Of a stretch of DNA of 64,000 nucleotides, positions 50,307 to 61,010 are shown piece by piece. Source of the stretch: Megalobrama amblycephala (Eukaryota > Chordata > Actinopteri > Cypriniformes > Xenocyprididae). Position 1 is the stretch's first letter. Every line of letters begins with the position of its first letter. Both the position numbers and the translations under genes were made by a program. The notes beneath the pieces are model-generated. The model was not told the origin of the DNA. It saw only the letters and a program-made list of their open reading frames with translations, and did no database searches. The stretch covers positions 16,901,138-16,965,137 of the forward strand of contig NC_063057.1 in NCBI RefSeq assembly GCF_018812025.1, given 5' to 3'.

Positions 50307-51129
50307 AAAGTTCCCACAGACACTACAACAGTTGTAATATGACGTCACACTCTGTTCGCTAGAACATTTTCTCTCACCAGTGTGCTCTGCTGTCAATTCA
50401 ACATGCTCAATCGGCCGAAAAGACACAGATGGGGGTCTGACTAAAGCCAACGTTTTAGAACACACTACAAAAACTAGGCCGAAAGAAAGACACTCAATGA
50501 CAGCCTGACATAGGCTGACCATTTGCTTGAGATGTAAACACCTTAACAGCAACTGCCAGTCAAAACTAAAAAAAAAAGACTTTGTAACATCTGCAGCAAT
50601 TTAAGCACAGCATTTGTGATATTTACCACCTATTTTATACTCAAAACTGCCTGCAGTGATCAACGTTCCGATTTTAATTCATTTTTGTAAAATGTGCCTG
50701 TTTATTTGTCAAATGTTTGTCAGTCACCCTAATATTCAGAAGTGTTATCGAGAAGAGTGTGCGAGTAGGTGTAAAAAAGAACGAGAGGTGGCGGCCAAGC
50801 TCCGCTTGGAGGATGGGAGAGACTCACTTGTTGCCAGAGAAACGTTACTGTACCCCGCCACGAGCCTTCTGCGGTACAAAAGCAAACAGCTGCAAACAAA
50901 ACACTTCTCCCACACTCTTTTCTGAAAAGAACAACCCTCCTCTCTCCGATTCTCTCATCCTACCACCATTACTTCATCATTTCACTCACATAAGACAATG
51001 AAAGCGAGCCGAAAGGGAACACAAAGGAGCTGAGAGAGAGAGAGGATGGGAATGGTCCATCATTTTGGAAGAGGATTAAATTGAACACTTAGAAGTGCGC
51101 TAGAGCATTTGTTTTGCAACAGATCTACA

Positions 51130-51152
51130 AAAAAAAAAAAAAAAAAAAAAAA
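51130..51152. repeat. A-run (about 23 A)
   Basis: A homopolymer in plain intron. Confidence 0.85.
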
Positions 51153-52733
51153 CTATAAATAAAATAGCAAAACTGAACATTTCTCCTACAATAAGGAAAA
51201 AGAAATGTTTTGAAGAAAAGATGAGTGATGCTTGACCACACAGAAGTTGGCTCCATTTCAAAGAAGGACACCACGATTAAATCAAAATAATAATAATATA
51301 TCCCCCCATATTTTGTGATGTGAAGCGACGTGAAGAGACCCTTGAGGTAAAAATTGGCATGTGCCACCTCTGACATACAGGTTATGTGACAGAATCACGT
51401 TACATAACAGCTGAGAGGAATCATGCGTTACATGTGCAGGATGCATACGTTTGCGTACATGGATCGTCCGCACAAGACGACAAATGTCACAGAAGCTCTG
51501 ATGTTTAGAATCACGTCTGACTATATCATATCCCATGTCATCTTATATGATCATCAACTGAAGTTATTTAATAGAGGAGTCAGTGATGTGGAAGATGACG
51601 GGGTAATGGATCATATATAATCAGACCTGAACAGGCAGAGGAATGCCTCAAAAACACATTATCTGTTCTGAGCAAATGAAGACAAAATTACAGTCTTCAA
51701 AGGGACATGAAGAGCAAAGAAGAATGATTACTGCACAGACTGACAGATCATTCGGCTTTGAACTGAATCTTCAGTGTGGAAATTAAACAGATCACTTGCA
51801 AAAGCATTCGGCTCGGCAGTGATACGACAGAGAATGTCACAGTCTATGTATGTGTGTGCCGCTTACGTGTCCCTAAACACACTCAATGCCAAATCAACAA
51901 GGTCACCGGAGCAAATTTGTGGTTTTATTTTTCTGTGTAGTAGTAGTTGAGCAGAATTGGGAACAGTAAGGAGAACATTTTGCTGTTTCATTAGCAGTCA
52001 CACATGCAAGGCACTTCACCGCAAGCTGCCAACAGGGATCTACAGCCCAGATTCATGACTCACTCTGGTACTGCAGCCCACTGAACGCCACAGGGAGCCA
52101 CTGCCACCTACAGATCATCACTAGAACAACTACATAAGGATACTGGTAAACATTTATACATTTGGTACAAATGTTTGTTTGTTTTTTAAATGTATACCTT
52201 GATATTGATTTCACAGTGCCTGTTTGTACTGCATTATGCCTATACTGCTCATTTATTTAACATCTTCAGCATCAAACCATCAAAAAAATTGGTACCTTTG
52301 ATACATGACATAGTACTGAATAATTATCATATTAAAATAGTGTTTAAAAGTTTGGAGACTGTAAGATATTTCTATTTTGATAGAATTCTCTTATGTTGAT
52401 CAAGGCAGTAAAAACAATAACATTGTGAAATGTTTCTATTTAAATACTTTTTTTTTTTTTTATGTGAAAAAGCTGAATTTATCTAAAGTCCCTTTAAGAC
52501 AAGTCATTTCACTCGGCGGCCATCTTTGAAACGCCTCTCGGGCATCCTGGGCATCATGCAGCTCATATCTCTTTAAATGGGGAAACATCAAATTCTCCAA
52601 AACTCGCCAACCTTACGATTAAATTTCATATTTGAAATCACCAATGAAATCTAACAACAACCGGCTCATAAATGTAGTTTCTAAACGCTCGAATCATGAC
52701 AAAAAAAAAATTTTTCAGGCTGGATCAAGCTAA

Positions 52734-52745
52734 TGCGCATGCGCA
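52734..52745. promoter_or_regulatory. Predicted NRF1 site in the cassette
   Basis: TGCGCATGCGCA is a perfect match to the palindromic NRF1 consensus (YGCGCAYGCGCR). Function in vivo is not shown by sequence. Confidence 0.55.
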
Positions 52746-52879
52746 GACCTAAATGCGCGTCTCTTCGGAGGCGCGCATCTGACTGTTTCTATAGAAACCG
52801 GTGATTCTAGCGGCCGCTGAAGTGACGCGATGACTTTACCAGTCGGCGATTGGCTCTTATTTAGAAGGCGGGACTTATT

Positions 52880-52890
52880 CCGCCATATTG
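52880..52890 (+). promoter_or_regulatory. Predicted YY1 site in the cassette
   Basis: CCGCCATATTG fits the YY1 consensus CCGCCATNTTG exactly. Confidence 0.5.
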
Positions 52891-53558
52891 CGCGTTACAC
52901 TTTCTCCCATTCAAAACAATACGAGTGACACGTCTTGTGTTATTCTATGGTCTTTGATTTATCATTACTCCAGCCTTCAGTGTCACATGATCCTTTAGAA
53001 ATCATTTTAATATGATGATTTGCTGCTGAAGAAAAACTTATTATCAATGTCAAAAACAGTTCTGCTGGTTAATGTATTTTGATGAATAAAAGTATTGCTT
53101 TCTTTAAAAAAAAAAATGTGTGTGTGTATATATTTATTTATTTTACACACCATACTTTTACACTGGATTTCTAGGTAAGATTATCATGGTAATACTGTGC
53201 AACATGTTAAAAAAAATATTATTTGAAAATATATCACAGTAATAAATTCTAATTTTTGTAAAAACTACTTATGGTTCAAGTTGACAGTTTCCAATTATAT
53301 TAAAATAAACTTTATTTTAAAGTTTAAAATCAATTTTAACAAGTTTTGTCACACTCGCACAAAGCAGCCTTGGATAAAGTGTAACAATTCTTCTAAAAGC
53401 AAAATATAATTAAAATATTATTATTGTTTATTAGTATTATTATACTATAAAATCATCTGAAGTACAGGAAATTACAACAGCTAGTCCTGTATGTCAGGAC
53501 ACAGAAACAGCTTACAAATACTTGCCATTCTGCCTTTGTCAGTAGCTTTTTCTGTTGA

Positions 53559-53560
<2 letters not shown>

Positions 53561-53589
<29 letters not shown>

Positions 53590-53618
53590 GCAAACACAAA
53601 CACAAACACACACTCGCA
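53561..53618. repeat. (CT)n followed by (CA)-rich microsatellite
   Basis: Eleven or so CT units run into CA units interrupted by G and AA. Confidence 0.85.
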
Positions 53619-55732
53619 CACAATTTCAAAGTATATCTTCTTTCTCTCCCGGCTCAGAGAGATCTGAGGCAAGCTAAAGCTCATATAAATGTTTTATTCT
53701 TCACTTCTGGTATTTTCTGACTCAGGCAAAAACACACTTTTGTGTCTGCGGATTTTGAAACTAATTCTGTAAGCAGATTGCAGAGCAACACCTTTACATA
53801 ACCAAAGGCCAAGCATGAATATTTTAAAGGTCTTGAAGTTCAGTGAAACAACCTTACTTTAAGGAGAATGAAGAAACTTTCTGCAAAAGCACAGTTGCTG
53901 ACTTAGGAGAGAGCACACAGTGTCAACATATCAATTAAGTCTACGTGGCAGCGGTTTAAACTAAGTTAACAAACCTGTGGTAATATCAGTTACTGCAAAA
54001 GGTAACCTTACACATTCTTCTTTGATGTTAAAGTCAGCATGAGATGGCATTCACAGCCCATTTTACCAGCATAATGTGATACATTTACAAATTAAACAGA
54101 ACATTCGAGAGAAAAAAAAAGAGGAAAGGGTATGATTTTATCCATTGGGAATTGATTAGAGTGTAAGATGTGAGCATATTTTCTTTAAAAATGTAGCCTA
54201 AAACGATACTATTTGGAATTTATTAACACTATTTTTGCCACCTGCATGACACAAAGCAAAGTCATTTCAGAATCAGAGTAAAAAAAGATTTTTAAAAAAA
54301 AAATCTTACCGACCCTAAACTTTTGAACGGTAGTGTATTAAGAAAAGCATGTCAATTTCAATTTCATGTTCAATTTAGGGTCTCTTTCAAGCTCAACGTT
54401 TTTTTTTAACAGTCTAAACTTGAGAAAAGCAAATAACCCTTGAAGTTATCATTATCCCTTATTCTTTCCTCACGCATTCTATGTCAGGGACACGAAAGCA
54501 GATATTCAGCGGTAATTTAGCAGGGGAGCGCTGAAGACTGCAGCTGAACAGAACCGCTGAGACGGCCCAAGGCTGACTTTACAGCGTATGCAAAATGAAA
54601 TGAAACACCTGAGACCTGAAAGGCCTGCCTCGCTGACAGACACAATAGAGAACAAGGCGTCAGGGAGACGAGTATGTCAACCGCACTCAGCACTTTAAGA
54701 GACTGTGGTGCTCAAATATTCTTCAGAAGCCCCGTTATAAAGGAGTCTGAAAAAGAGACGGAGTGCAGACGGTCATTTGTTATCATATTGGGACTCAGCT
54801 GGTGAAATGTCAAGCTTTGCTGGTGTGGAAGCGTCGACCTAGACTCTGCCGACTTCATGTTATTTTTAGATGTTCTAAGTGAAACAAGTCTACGTCTAGA
54901 AATCAAGAGTCTGGCTGGACGGCCCGAGGGCTGATTTTAGATCAACAGGTTCCCAGTGACCTTCAGCGAGAAACATCAGAAGCACTTTTGAAGAGTTCAG
55001 ACCTACAACACCATCTATACAAGAAATTAATGTAACATTCAGATCAGATTTCACATTTGTTCAGATTTCTCACAGCTCGTTCTGTAGGTCAATGGCAAGA
55101 ACAGGTAAAGAACAGATCAAGTGTAGGTTAAAACATATGCCAAGTTCTTAGAACTGTACTCTTTGTATTAATTAATGTCAGTTTCATATGGTTCCAATTT
55201 CTTGACTCAAAAATGTCATGCATAGCCATCAAGTAAAAAGTAATATAATTTTATTCCTTTTCTAATAACCTGAATACATGTGAATGTACATATGTTATTT
55301 GCAAAAAGATTTAAAATTTGAAAGTTAAAAAAAGTTAAAAGTTTGAAAAATTATGAATTATTAATAAATAAACATCATGCACATCAAATTGAATTTTTTA
55401 CAACTAGAACTAACCTTGCTTTGTCAAAAAAAACACTTCAAATAATCTGATATTTTAAGGACTTGTCGACCTTGACAGTCAGGAGGGTCTGCTGGGTTCC
55501 TTTCATCATTTCTGTATGTTTTTTTTTTTCAATTTGTTTTTTCAATTATTCATAATATTTTAATGTTGCAATGTAACAAAGTAGCAACAGATAACTTTGT
55601 CTTAAACTTGTGGCTTACATCCACGTGTAACGGATGTATCGAAAAAGAACAAACATAGGGCTTTTAATTAGATTGTCTTCATTTTAATTGATTATTTTGA
55701 TTTCATGCATTTTAAAACTATTAAATGTGGAC

Positions 55733-55735
<3 letters not shown>

Positions 55736-55766
<31 letters not shown>
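55736..55766. repeat. A-run (about 30 A)
   Basis: A homopolymer about 50 bp left of the TTAA element at 55817. Confidence 0.9.
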
Positions 55767-55770
<4 letters not shown>

Positions 55771-55816
55771 ATTGTGTCATTGGTCCTTGTATCATGATTC
55801 TGTGGTTTGTCACTAT

Positions 55817-56500
55817 TAAAAGGACCTGTTTTTCGTGGTTTTTTGAAGCTTTGATTGTGTTTATAGTGTGCAACATAACATGTGTTCATGTTTCACGTGT
55901 AAAAAAACACTATATTTTTCACATAATTTACTTATCTATATACTGCTGTTTCCACTGTCATAAAAACAGGCTGATGACTTCCTTGTTCTATGAAGTCCCT
56001 CCTTCAGAAATACGTAACGAGTTCTGATTGTGCCAGCGGTTCCTGTGTTGTGATTCGACAGCTCTGAGCGCACCGTGCCCGGAAAAGTCACGCCTCTTAC
56101 CATAACGTGGAGATGCACGCGCTCAGTGTTATTGTAAACATGTCTTTAATTTTACCCTATCAATTTGAGCCGGAATCAGACCCGGTGATTGGACTGCGGG
56201 ATGAAAATAACAGCGTTTCGACGACATGGCGACAAACACACTCTACAAACGCAACTCTTGTGTATTCCTGTGGGCGGAGGTTAGTCAAAAAACTGTTTTA
56301 GTGACGTCATTAAAGAAGGAAGTAGAGGGATGTAGTCCAAACTGGCCGTTCGATGTAGGCGACTTCTGTTAAATAAAATATCTCGCTTGGCATTGAACTT
56401 TGAGCTTTAAAATTTTACAGATTTTATTTATACTCTAACAACAACATTACACACTAACTAAAGTTTGAAACATGGGATCACGAAGAACGGGACCTTTAAG
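55817..56500. mobile_element. TTAA-flanked element with a conserved short ORF start
   Basis: The left end TTAAAAGGACCTGTTTTTCG and the right end CGAAGAACGGGACCTTTAA are imperfect inverted repeats with TTAA at each edge. The interior has a frame at 56140 beginning MSLILPYQFEPESDP. I recall that acidic opening from transposon-derived multi-copy proteins in fish genomes. The frame stops after about 53 residues, so this is a non-autonomous relic. It ends 62 nt from the e5 donor. Confidence 0.7.
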
Positions 56501-56561
56501 GTTGCACAGATTGAAACCAAAATACTTTCAAACCAAAAACCAAGTGAGAACAAAAAAGTAC

Positions 56562-56652
56562 CTTTGCTACAAACTGTCTGTCCTTCTGGTCCAGATTGGC
56601 TGTGGGAGCAACATAGTCCTTCCAGATTCTCACTTTACGCTCTTTCGCTGAT
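56562..56652 (-). CDS. snd1: snd1 in-window exon e5 (SN2 end, SN2-SN3 linker)
   Basis: 91 nt: one A completing the Arg codon from e4, then 30 codons reading [13 protein letters not shown] then [17 protein letters not shown]. It matches human about 317-346 ([20 protein letters not shown]). It closes SN2 and leads into the first strand of SN3. The acceptor is CTGCAG. The donor is AAG|GTACTT, with a weak +4 to +6. It ends in phase 0. A GA-rich microsatellite (from about 56667) sits immediately upstream of the acceptor on the sense side, as pyrimidine-rich CT repeats in the transcript, so it effectively is the polypyrimidine tract. Confidence 0.97.
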
Positions 56653-57066
56653 CTGCAGGGTTTTAGAGAGAGAGAGAGAGAGAGAGAGAACAAGAGAGAA
56701 CGAGAGAGAGAAAGAGAGAGAGATAAGGCAATTCACCAAAATCAAGCACGGCATAAAGGACATCCGTATGCACACCTAATTGGAATTAAAGACACAACCT
56801 TGTGTACTCCTATCATATTTCATTGTGATTGTGTCTAACGCTTCAGTAAGCTAGCAGGTGGGCATCAGGGCAGGTGTTCTTGAACGGCTGTGTGATAAGT
56901 TGCCACATTTACTAAACTATTCTGCTGAAACATGAAGTAAAAGAAGCCTGAGACAGTCTAAAGCATTTAACAAGCTGCTCTGTCTGATACAGCAGACGAA
57001 ATGTCAGGGTTATTTGAAATATATAGCAAACTAGGGCAGACAACTGGCCGACTGAGAAGCACTGAC
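56653..57066 (-). other. snd1 intron e4-e5 (414 nt)
   Basis: A short intron with an interrupted GA microsatellite (about 56667-56723) next to the e5 acceptor. Nothing else was recognised. Confidence 0.85.
56667..56723. repeat. Interrupted (GA)n microsatellite
   Basis: GA units broken by ACAAGA and ACGA steps lie 15 nt upstream of the e5 acceptor. In transcript sense they form a CT-rich tract. Confidence 0.9.
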
Positions 57067-57173
57067 CGTTCTGCTGCTCTGAGTTTCTCAGCACCCTGGG
57101 TGTACACAGCCATGGACCAGTCCACGCAACGTGCAAAGCCTTCCTTCAACAGCAACTCTGTGATGTTCCCATT
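57067..57173 (-). CDS. snd1: snd1 in-window exon e4 (SN domain 2, C-terminal half)
   Basis: 107 nt: 35 codons plus two bases (CG) of an Arg codon. It reads [20 protein letters not shown] then [15 protein letters not shown], matching human about 281-315 ([19 protein letters not shown]). This is the helical C-terminal part of SN2. The acceptor is TTACAG and the donor is CG|GTCAGT. A C-to-other change at +3 makes this donor non-consensus (GTCAGT instead of GTRAGT), but the phase joins e5 perfectly. The intron to e5 is short (414 nt). Confidence 0.97.
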
Positions 57174-57229
57174 CTGTAATGACCACACACAAACATTTCA
57201 AATTAGCAAAGAACCATCAGAAACCGATG

Positions 57230-57242
57230 GGGGGGGGGGGGG
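57230..57242. repeat. G13 run
   Basis: 13 consecutive G residues on the plus strand, a C-run in the snd1 transcript, 57 nt upstream of the e4 acceptor. Confidence 0.85.
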
Positions 57243-57826
57243 ACTACAGACTGACAGTGTGAAGCTTGTGTACTATTTACTGATGTTATGAGTTTAATGT
57301 GCACCATACTGCTCATGAGCAGAACATCCTCACACATTGTGTGAAATATACCACAGATTTTCGAACACTATAATTAAGAACTGACATGAAGATGCTTTAT
57401 ACCTAAGGACCTGATGTGTTGCATTAAATTTATGAACAGTTCTTAGCACTGAAGGCCCTGTACAACAAATGTGTGTATAATATTTATAAGTCCCACGTTG
57501 ACGCAAAACATAACTGATTGCAGCCTTAGTGTTTACTGTATTATTCATTCTAGGGATGCCAAAAACACCGGTATTTCAGTTAATTTCTGAAAGTTTACTT
57601 GAATGCCTTATAATGTTGTTAGATATCTCATGCATCGTTTACTTTTTTGCATTTTTGATCTATATTTATTTTGTTCTACTGCTTGTAATGTAATGTTTTT
57701 AAAGTTCGAACTGACTTGTCTTGAATAATTGCTTAAAAACTTGAACCAATGTTTACTTAGTATTTACTTAATTTAATTAGTGTTACTTATGCTGTTGTAT
57801 ATCAAAACTGGTATGCATCCTTTTCC

Positions 57827-59494
57827 TTAAAAGGCACAATATGTAAGATTTTCAGATTAATATATCTAAAAAACCACTAGAACAATGTTATATGTTTTGT
57901 TATATATTTACTTGTGTACTTACATTTTCTCAAATGTTCCCAAGAAATGTTTAAATCCAGAGAAATAGGCAATTTTAACCAAGACACAGACCGCGTTCGT
58001 GCGTCACCTATCAATGACATCATAACCGCGTTACCCTCATTTTCCGGTTTTATTTTGTAGAAAGCATGAAAACGGCAAAGACGCTTTAAAGGGTTAGTTC
58101 ACCCAAAAATGAAAATTCTGTCATTTATCACTTACCCTCATGCCGTTCCACACCTGTAAGACCTTCGTTAATCTTCAAAACAAATTAAGATATTTTAGTT
58201 GAAATCCAATGTCTCTGTGAGGCCTCCATAGCCAGCAATGACATTTTCTCTCTCAAGATCCATAAAGGTACTAAAAACATATTTAAATCGGTTCATGTGA
58301 CTACAGTGGTTCAATATTAATATTATAAAGCAACGAGAATATTTTTGGAGCGCCAAAAAAACAAAATAACGACTTATTTAGTGATGGCCGATTTCAAAAC
58401 ACTGCTTCATGAAGCATCGGAGCACAGATGAATCAGTGTGTCGAATCATGATTCAGATCGCGTGTCAAACTGCCAAAGGCTGAAATCACGTGACTTTGGC
58501 GCTCCGAACAGCAGATTCGACACACTGATTCATCTGTGCTCCGACGCTTCCTGAAGCAGTGTTTTGAAATCGGCCATCACTAAATAAATCGTTATTTAGT
58601 GTTTTTTTTGTGCTCCAAAAATATTCTCGTCGCTTTATAATATTAATATTGAACCACTGTACTCACATGAACCAATTTTAATATGTTTTTAGTACCTTTA
58701 TGGATCTTGAGAGAGGAAATGTCATTGCTCCCTATATGAAGGCCTCACGGAGCCATCGGATTTCAACTAAAATATCTTAATTTGTGTTCTGAAGATTAAC
58801 GAAGGTCTTACGGGTGTGGAACGGCATGAGGGTAAGTGATAAATTACAGAATTTTCATTTTTGGGTGAACTAACCCTTTAATATATTATGTGTTTTATTA
58901 GACAGGTGAGAAATTGTTTGGATGGATACATTCATTGACAGAAAACTAATAATGTTATATAGCTCAACACAGTTAGTCTTAATGTTTAAATCTCATTTTC
59001 TTGATTTATAGCGAGTACCATGTTATACCATGCATAATATCAATCTAGCTTACTGCAGTGCGCAACAAATGTCTCATAGTAGCTGTCAAACGAATGCAGA
59101 GTAGCACTATAACAACTTTCAAAACACAAATGTATCTAGTTGTTTGATAAAACAGCATTGCTTTACTCCACATACGCTTGACCGGAAGAAGCGGAAGCAC
59201 CGACTGTCGCATAATAAAAGTTCAGCTGCTCTCGAGACCTGTTGTGCTTGTCTCTCATTTAGCACTTGCGCCAGCAGCCTCATTTCTGCTTGCAGAGCAC
59301 TCGGTCCTGCTTTGCTTCATACAGTAACATTAATAATCTCATCCTGCCCGAGTCCTGTCCCGATTCATTTCCACTGACTGTAGACGTAAAGACAACAACT
59401 CCCATGATTCCGCGAAATCAAGGCGTCACCAAGCTACACCTTTGTTTTGAGTAAGTGACCTTTAGTGCTGAAAATTTACATATTGTGCCTTTAA
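57827..59494. mobile_element. 1.67-kb TTAA element, host of the palindrome
   Basis: The ends AAGGCACAATATGTAA and TTACATATTGTGCCTT are perfect inverted repeats flanked by TTAA (57827-57830, 59491-59494). Without the nested palindrome it is about 870 bp. No transposase ORF was found; two 60-80-residue frames near 59144-59454 look like chance. A truncated relative lies at 5253. Confidence 0.85.
58086..58881. mobile_element. 796-bp near-perfect palindromic TTAA MITE
   Basis: TTAA at 58086-58089 and 58878-58881 bound arms 58086-58447 and 58514-58881 that match as inverted repeats at more than 90 percent by eye, over a 66-bp spacer. The tips read TTAAAGGGTTAGTTCACCC. The spacer holds a weaker second inverted repeat (GCCAAAG, CTTTGGC). 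It is non-coding. Transcribed in snd1 pre-mRNA it would form a hairpin of roughly 360 bp. Confidence 0.92.
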
Positions 59495-59871
59495 TTACTT
59501 AGTTTTGACAGTCACTGTCATTGAGGTTTGTGTGTGGCATGTTAAAAACCGTATGCTGGTTTATAACCTTAAAATATTGATTTTGATGATGCATTTATAT
59601 CAGTATTGTCCTGAAAGCAAAAAGCAACAGACAAACTGAAGGCTAAACTATCATGTACTCACAAAGCAAACCCCCCAAAAAAAGAAAAAAAAAAGAAAAA
59701 TATAATTTTCTGAAATCTGATCTGCACTAAGGTGTCCATCTCACACACTTTAAAATTTTGGAACTAGCATAAATATGAACAGCCAAAAAGCTCAATGTGT
59801 CTATGCTCGGGTGCAACCACAGTTACTATAGATCAATCAGAAAGCTGGTTTGGGATGACGTGGCTTCATAC

Positions 59872-60030
59872 CGGATGCAGGATGGTACCCAGAATAACCT
59901 GGTTGGGGCAAGACTCCAAAATGATCTGCACATCTCTCTGAAGAAGTCGTGACTCCGTGAAGAACTTTGCCTCTGCTGCGAAGGGCTCGGGGGTCTCGCT
60001 GCCATCTGCTTCCCTTTTAAACGTAGGGCA
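59872..60030 (-). CDS. snd1: snd1 in-window exon e3 (core of SN domain 2)
   Basis: 159 nt, exactly 53 codons in phase 0. It begins [20 protein letters not shown] and ends with [17 protein letters not shown], matching human about 228-280. It includes the conserved stretch [20 protein letters not shown] of SN2. The acceptor is CTCCAG and the donor is CCG|GTATGA, one of the weaker donors in this gene because position +5 is G but +6 is not T. Substitutions from human are few (R-to-K in TFKRE, HNQN-to-PNQV). Established family knowledge: the SN repeats of SND1 lack the complete catalytic triad of bacterial nuclease. That cannot be judged from this exon alone. Confidence 0.97.
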
Positions 60031-60457
60031 CTGGAGACACAGATTTTTCATATGCATTACAGAAAAGATACATTGTCTGAAATCTACTGGAAAAACTAAA
60101 AAACAAACCCCGGAAAACAATGTACAATCATACTTTACAAAGAAGGCAAACCCTTTCTTGAAAAGCCACCGAGAGGAAACTTTCATTCTACCACTAACAC
60201 ACTTAATTTAGCACAGCTATGGAGTTCATTTCTTCATGATTAGTGAGATTAAGCAGAAAGATGGTCTACTGAATTCATGGAACAGGTCTGGTCAAAGAAA
60301 ACCTAGAGGGAATCTCTTAGGGCTACGGCTACCCATCAAGAGATACATAGAGAAGAACTAATGAGAAAGCCTGAGAAATATTGGCCTCAGGGGTTCTGCC
60401 TAAAGAAATTGGTTCTCTCTTATTCATAGCATTACATATAGAAGGATTGAAGCTCAC
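60031..60457 (-). other. snd1 intron e2-e3 (427 nt)
   Basis: A short intron. I see no repeat with ends, no long ORF and no RNA gene in it. Confidence 0.85.
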
Positions 60458-60549
60458 CTTGACTCCAGACAGCATGACTGTCACCAGATAGTAGTCGGGC
60501 AGAAGTAGCGCTCGAACCATGCAGCCATCACGCACATGTTCAATAATGG
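60458..60549 (-). CDS. snd1: snd1 in-window exon e2 (start of SN domain 2)
   Basis: 92 nt: two bases completing an Ala codon, then 30 codons reading [20 protein letters not shown] then [10 protein letters not shown]. It is nearly identical to human SND1 about 197-227 ([20 protein letters not shown]). These are the first beta strands of the second SN fold, the OB-like barrel that contacts nucleic acid. The acceptor is ACACAG and the donor is AAG|GTGAGC. It ends in phase 0, so e3 starts on a codon boundary. The intron to e3 is only 427 nt. Confidence 0.97.
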
Positions 60550-60679
60550 CTGTGTGTGTATGAGAAAAACGTAGAAAAAGAGTTAAGGACAAAACTTTAA
60601 ATGTCCATTGTAATCTCGTTTCTGCTGCTGTTTTACACAAAATGAAAACTACAGTACAGTTCCTAAGGGGTCAGTAAGA

Positions 60680-61010
60680 GTCTCTTATGCTCACCAAGGC
60701 TGCATTTATTTGATCAGAAATGCAGTAAAAACAGTAATATTGGGATATATTACTTTTTAATTGAAAATAATTTCTCACATAATATGCATGACATGATTTT
60801 CACAATAACTGTCACATGTCCCTCCAGAAATATTCTAATATTGAAAATATTTGACATTGAAAACAATATTTTACATTTTTTGCAGACACTGAGGTACACT
60901 TATTCAGGATTTTTTGAGTTCAACAACTTTTTTTGTAAAATTTGTAACATTTTAAATGTCTTTTGATCAATTTAATGCATCCTTGCTGAATAAAAGTAGG
61001 CTATACATTT
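60680..61010. repeat. Partial copy of the dispersed CAAAAGTTTGGGG family
   Basis: It contains tgctcaccaaggctgcattt, atttgatcagaaatgcagta and gatcaatttaatgcatcctt, ending just before an A-run (61014-61037). Confidence 0.6.

Larger units (their letters stand above)
52484..52956. mobile_element. 473-bp CpG-rich cassette with promoter-type motifs
   Basis: The cassette is flanked by ATTTATC at 52477-52483 and 52957-52963. The preceding base differs, so 7 of 8 bases match a possible 8-bp target duplication. Inside are a perfect palindromic NRF1 motif TGCGCATGCGCA (52734-52745), a YY1-type CCGCCATATTG (52880-52890), a weaker GGCCATCTTTG (52518-52528), an inverted CCAAT box GATTGGC (52848-52854) and GCGGCCGC (52810-52817). 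It is much richer in CpG than its surroundings. No ORF is present. Confidence 0.7.
52370..53110. repeat. Old dispersed-family copy interrupted by the 473-bp cassette
   Basis: Left of the cassette the sequence ends in aaaagctgaatttatc. Right of it the same family continues with atcattactccagccttcag and tcacatgatcctttagaaat. The family version elsewhere in the window (40565, 7703) reads straight through this point. The left limit is approximate. Confidence 0.6.
48767..56561 (-). other. snd1 intron e5-e6 (7,795 nt)
   Basis: The intron holds a TTAA-flanked element with a short conserved ORF start (55817-56500), a 473-bp CpG-rich cassette inserted in an older repeat (52484-52956), a small inverted-repeat element (50036-50306), a hAT element with perfect target duplication (48971-49911), a CT/CA microsatellite near 53561-53618, and an A-run. 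The stretches 50600-52400 and 53620-55700 show no feature with readable ends. Confidence 0.85.
57174..59871 (-). other. snd1 intron e3-e4 (2,698 nt)
   Basis: More than half is a nested mobile-element pair: a 1.67-kb element (57827-59494) interrupted by a 796-bp palindrome (58086-58881). A G13 run (57230-57242) lies close to e4. The remainder is AT-rich intron with no coding signal. Confidence 0.85.

Noticed and set aside
59144..59454. Two overlapping ORFs of 62-77 residues with Cys-rich parts
   Set aside because: They lie inside the 57827-59494 element, lack any domain I recognise, and have no splice context.
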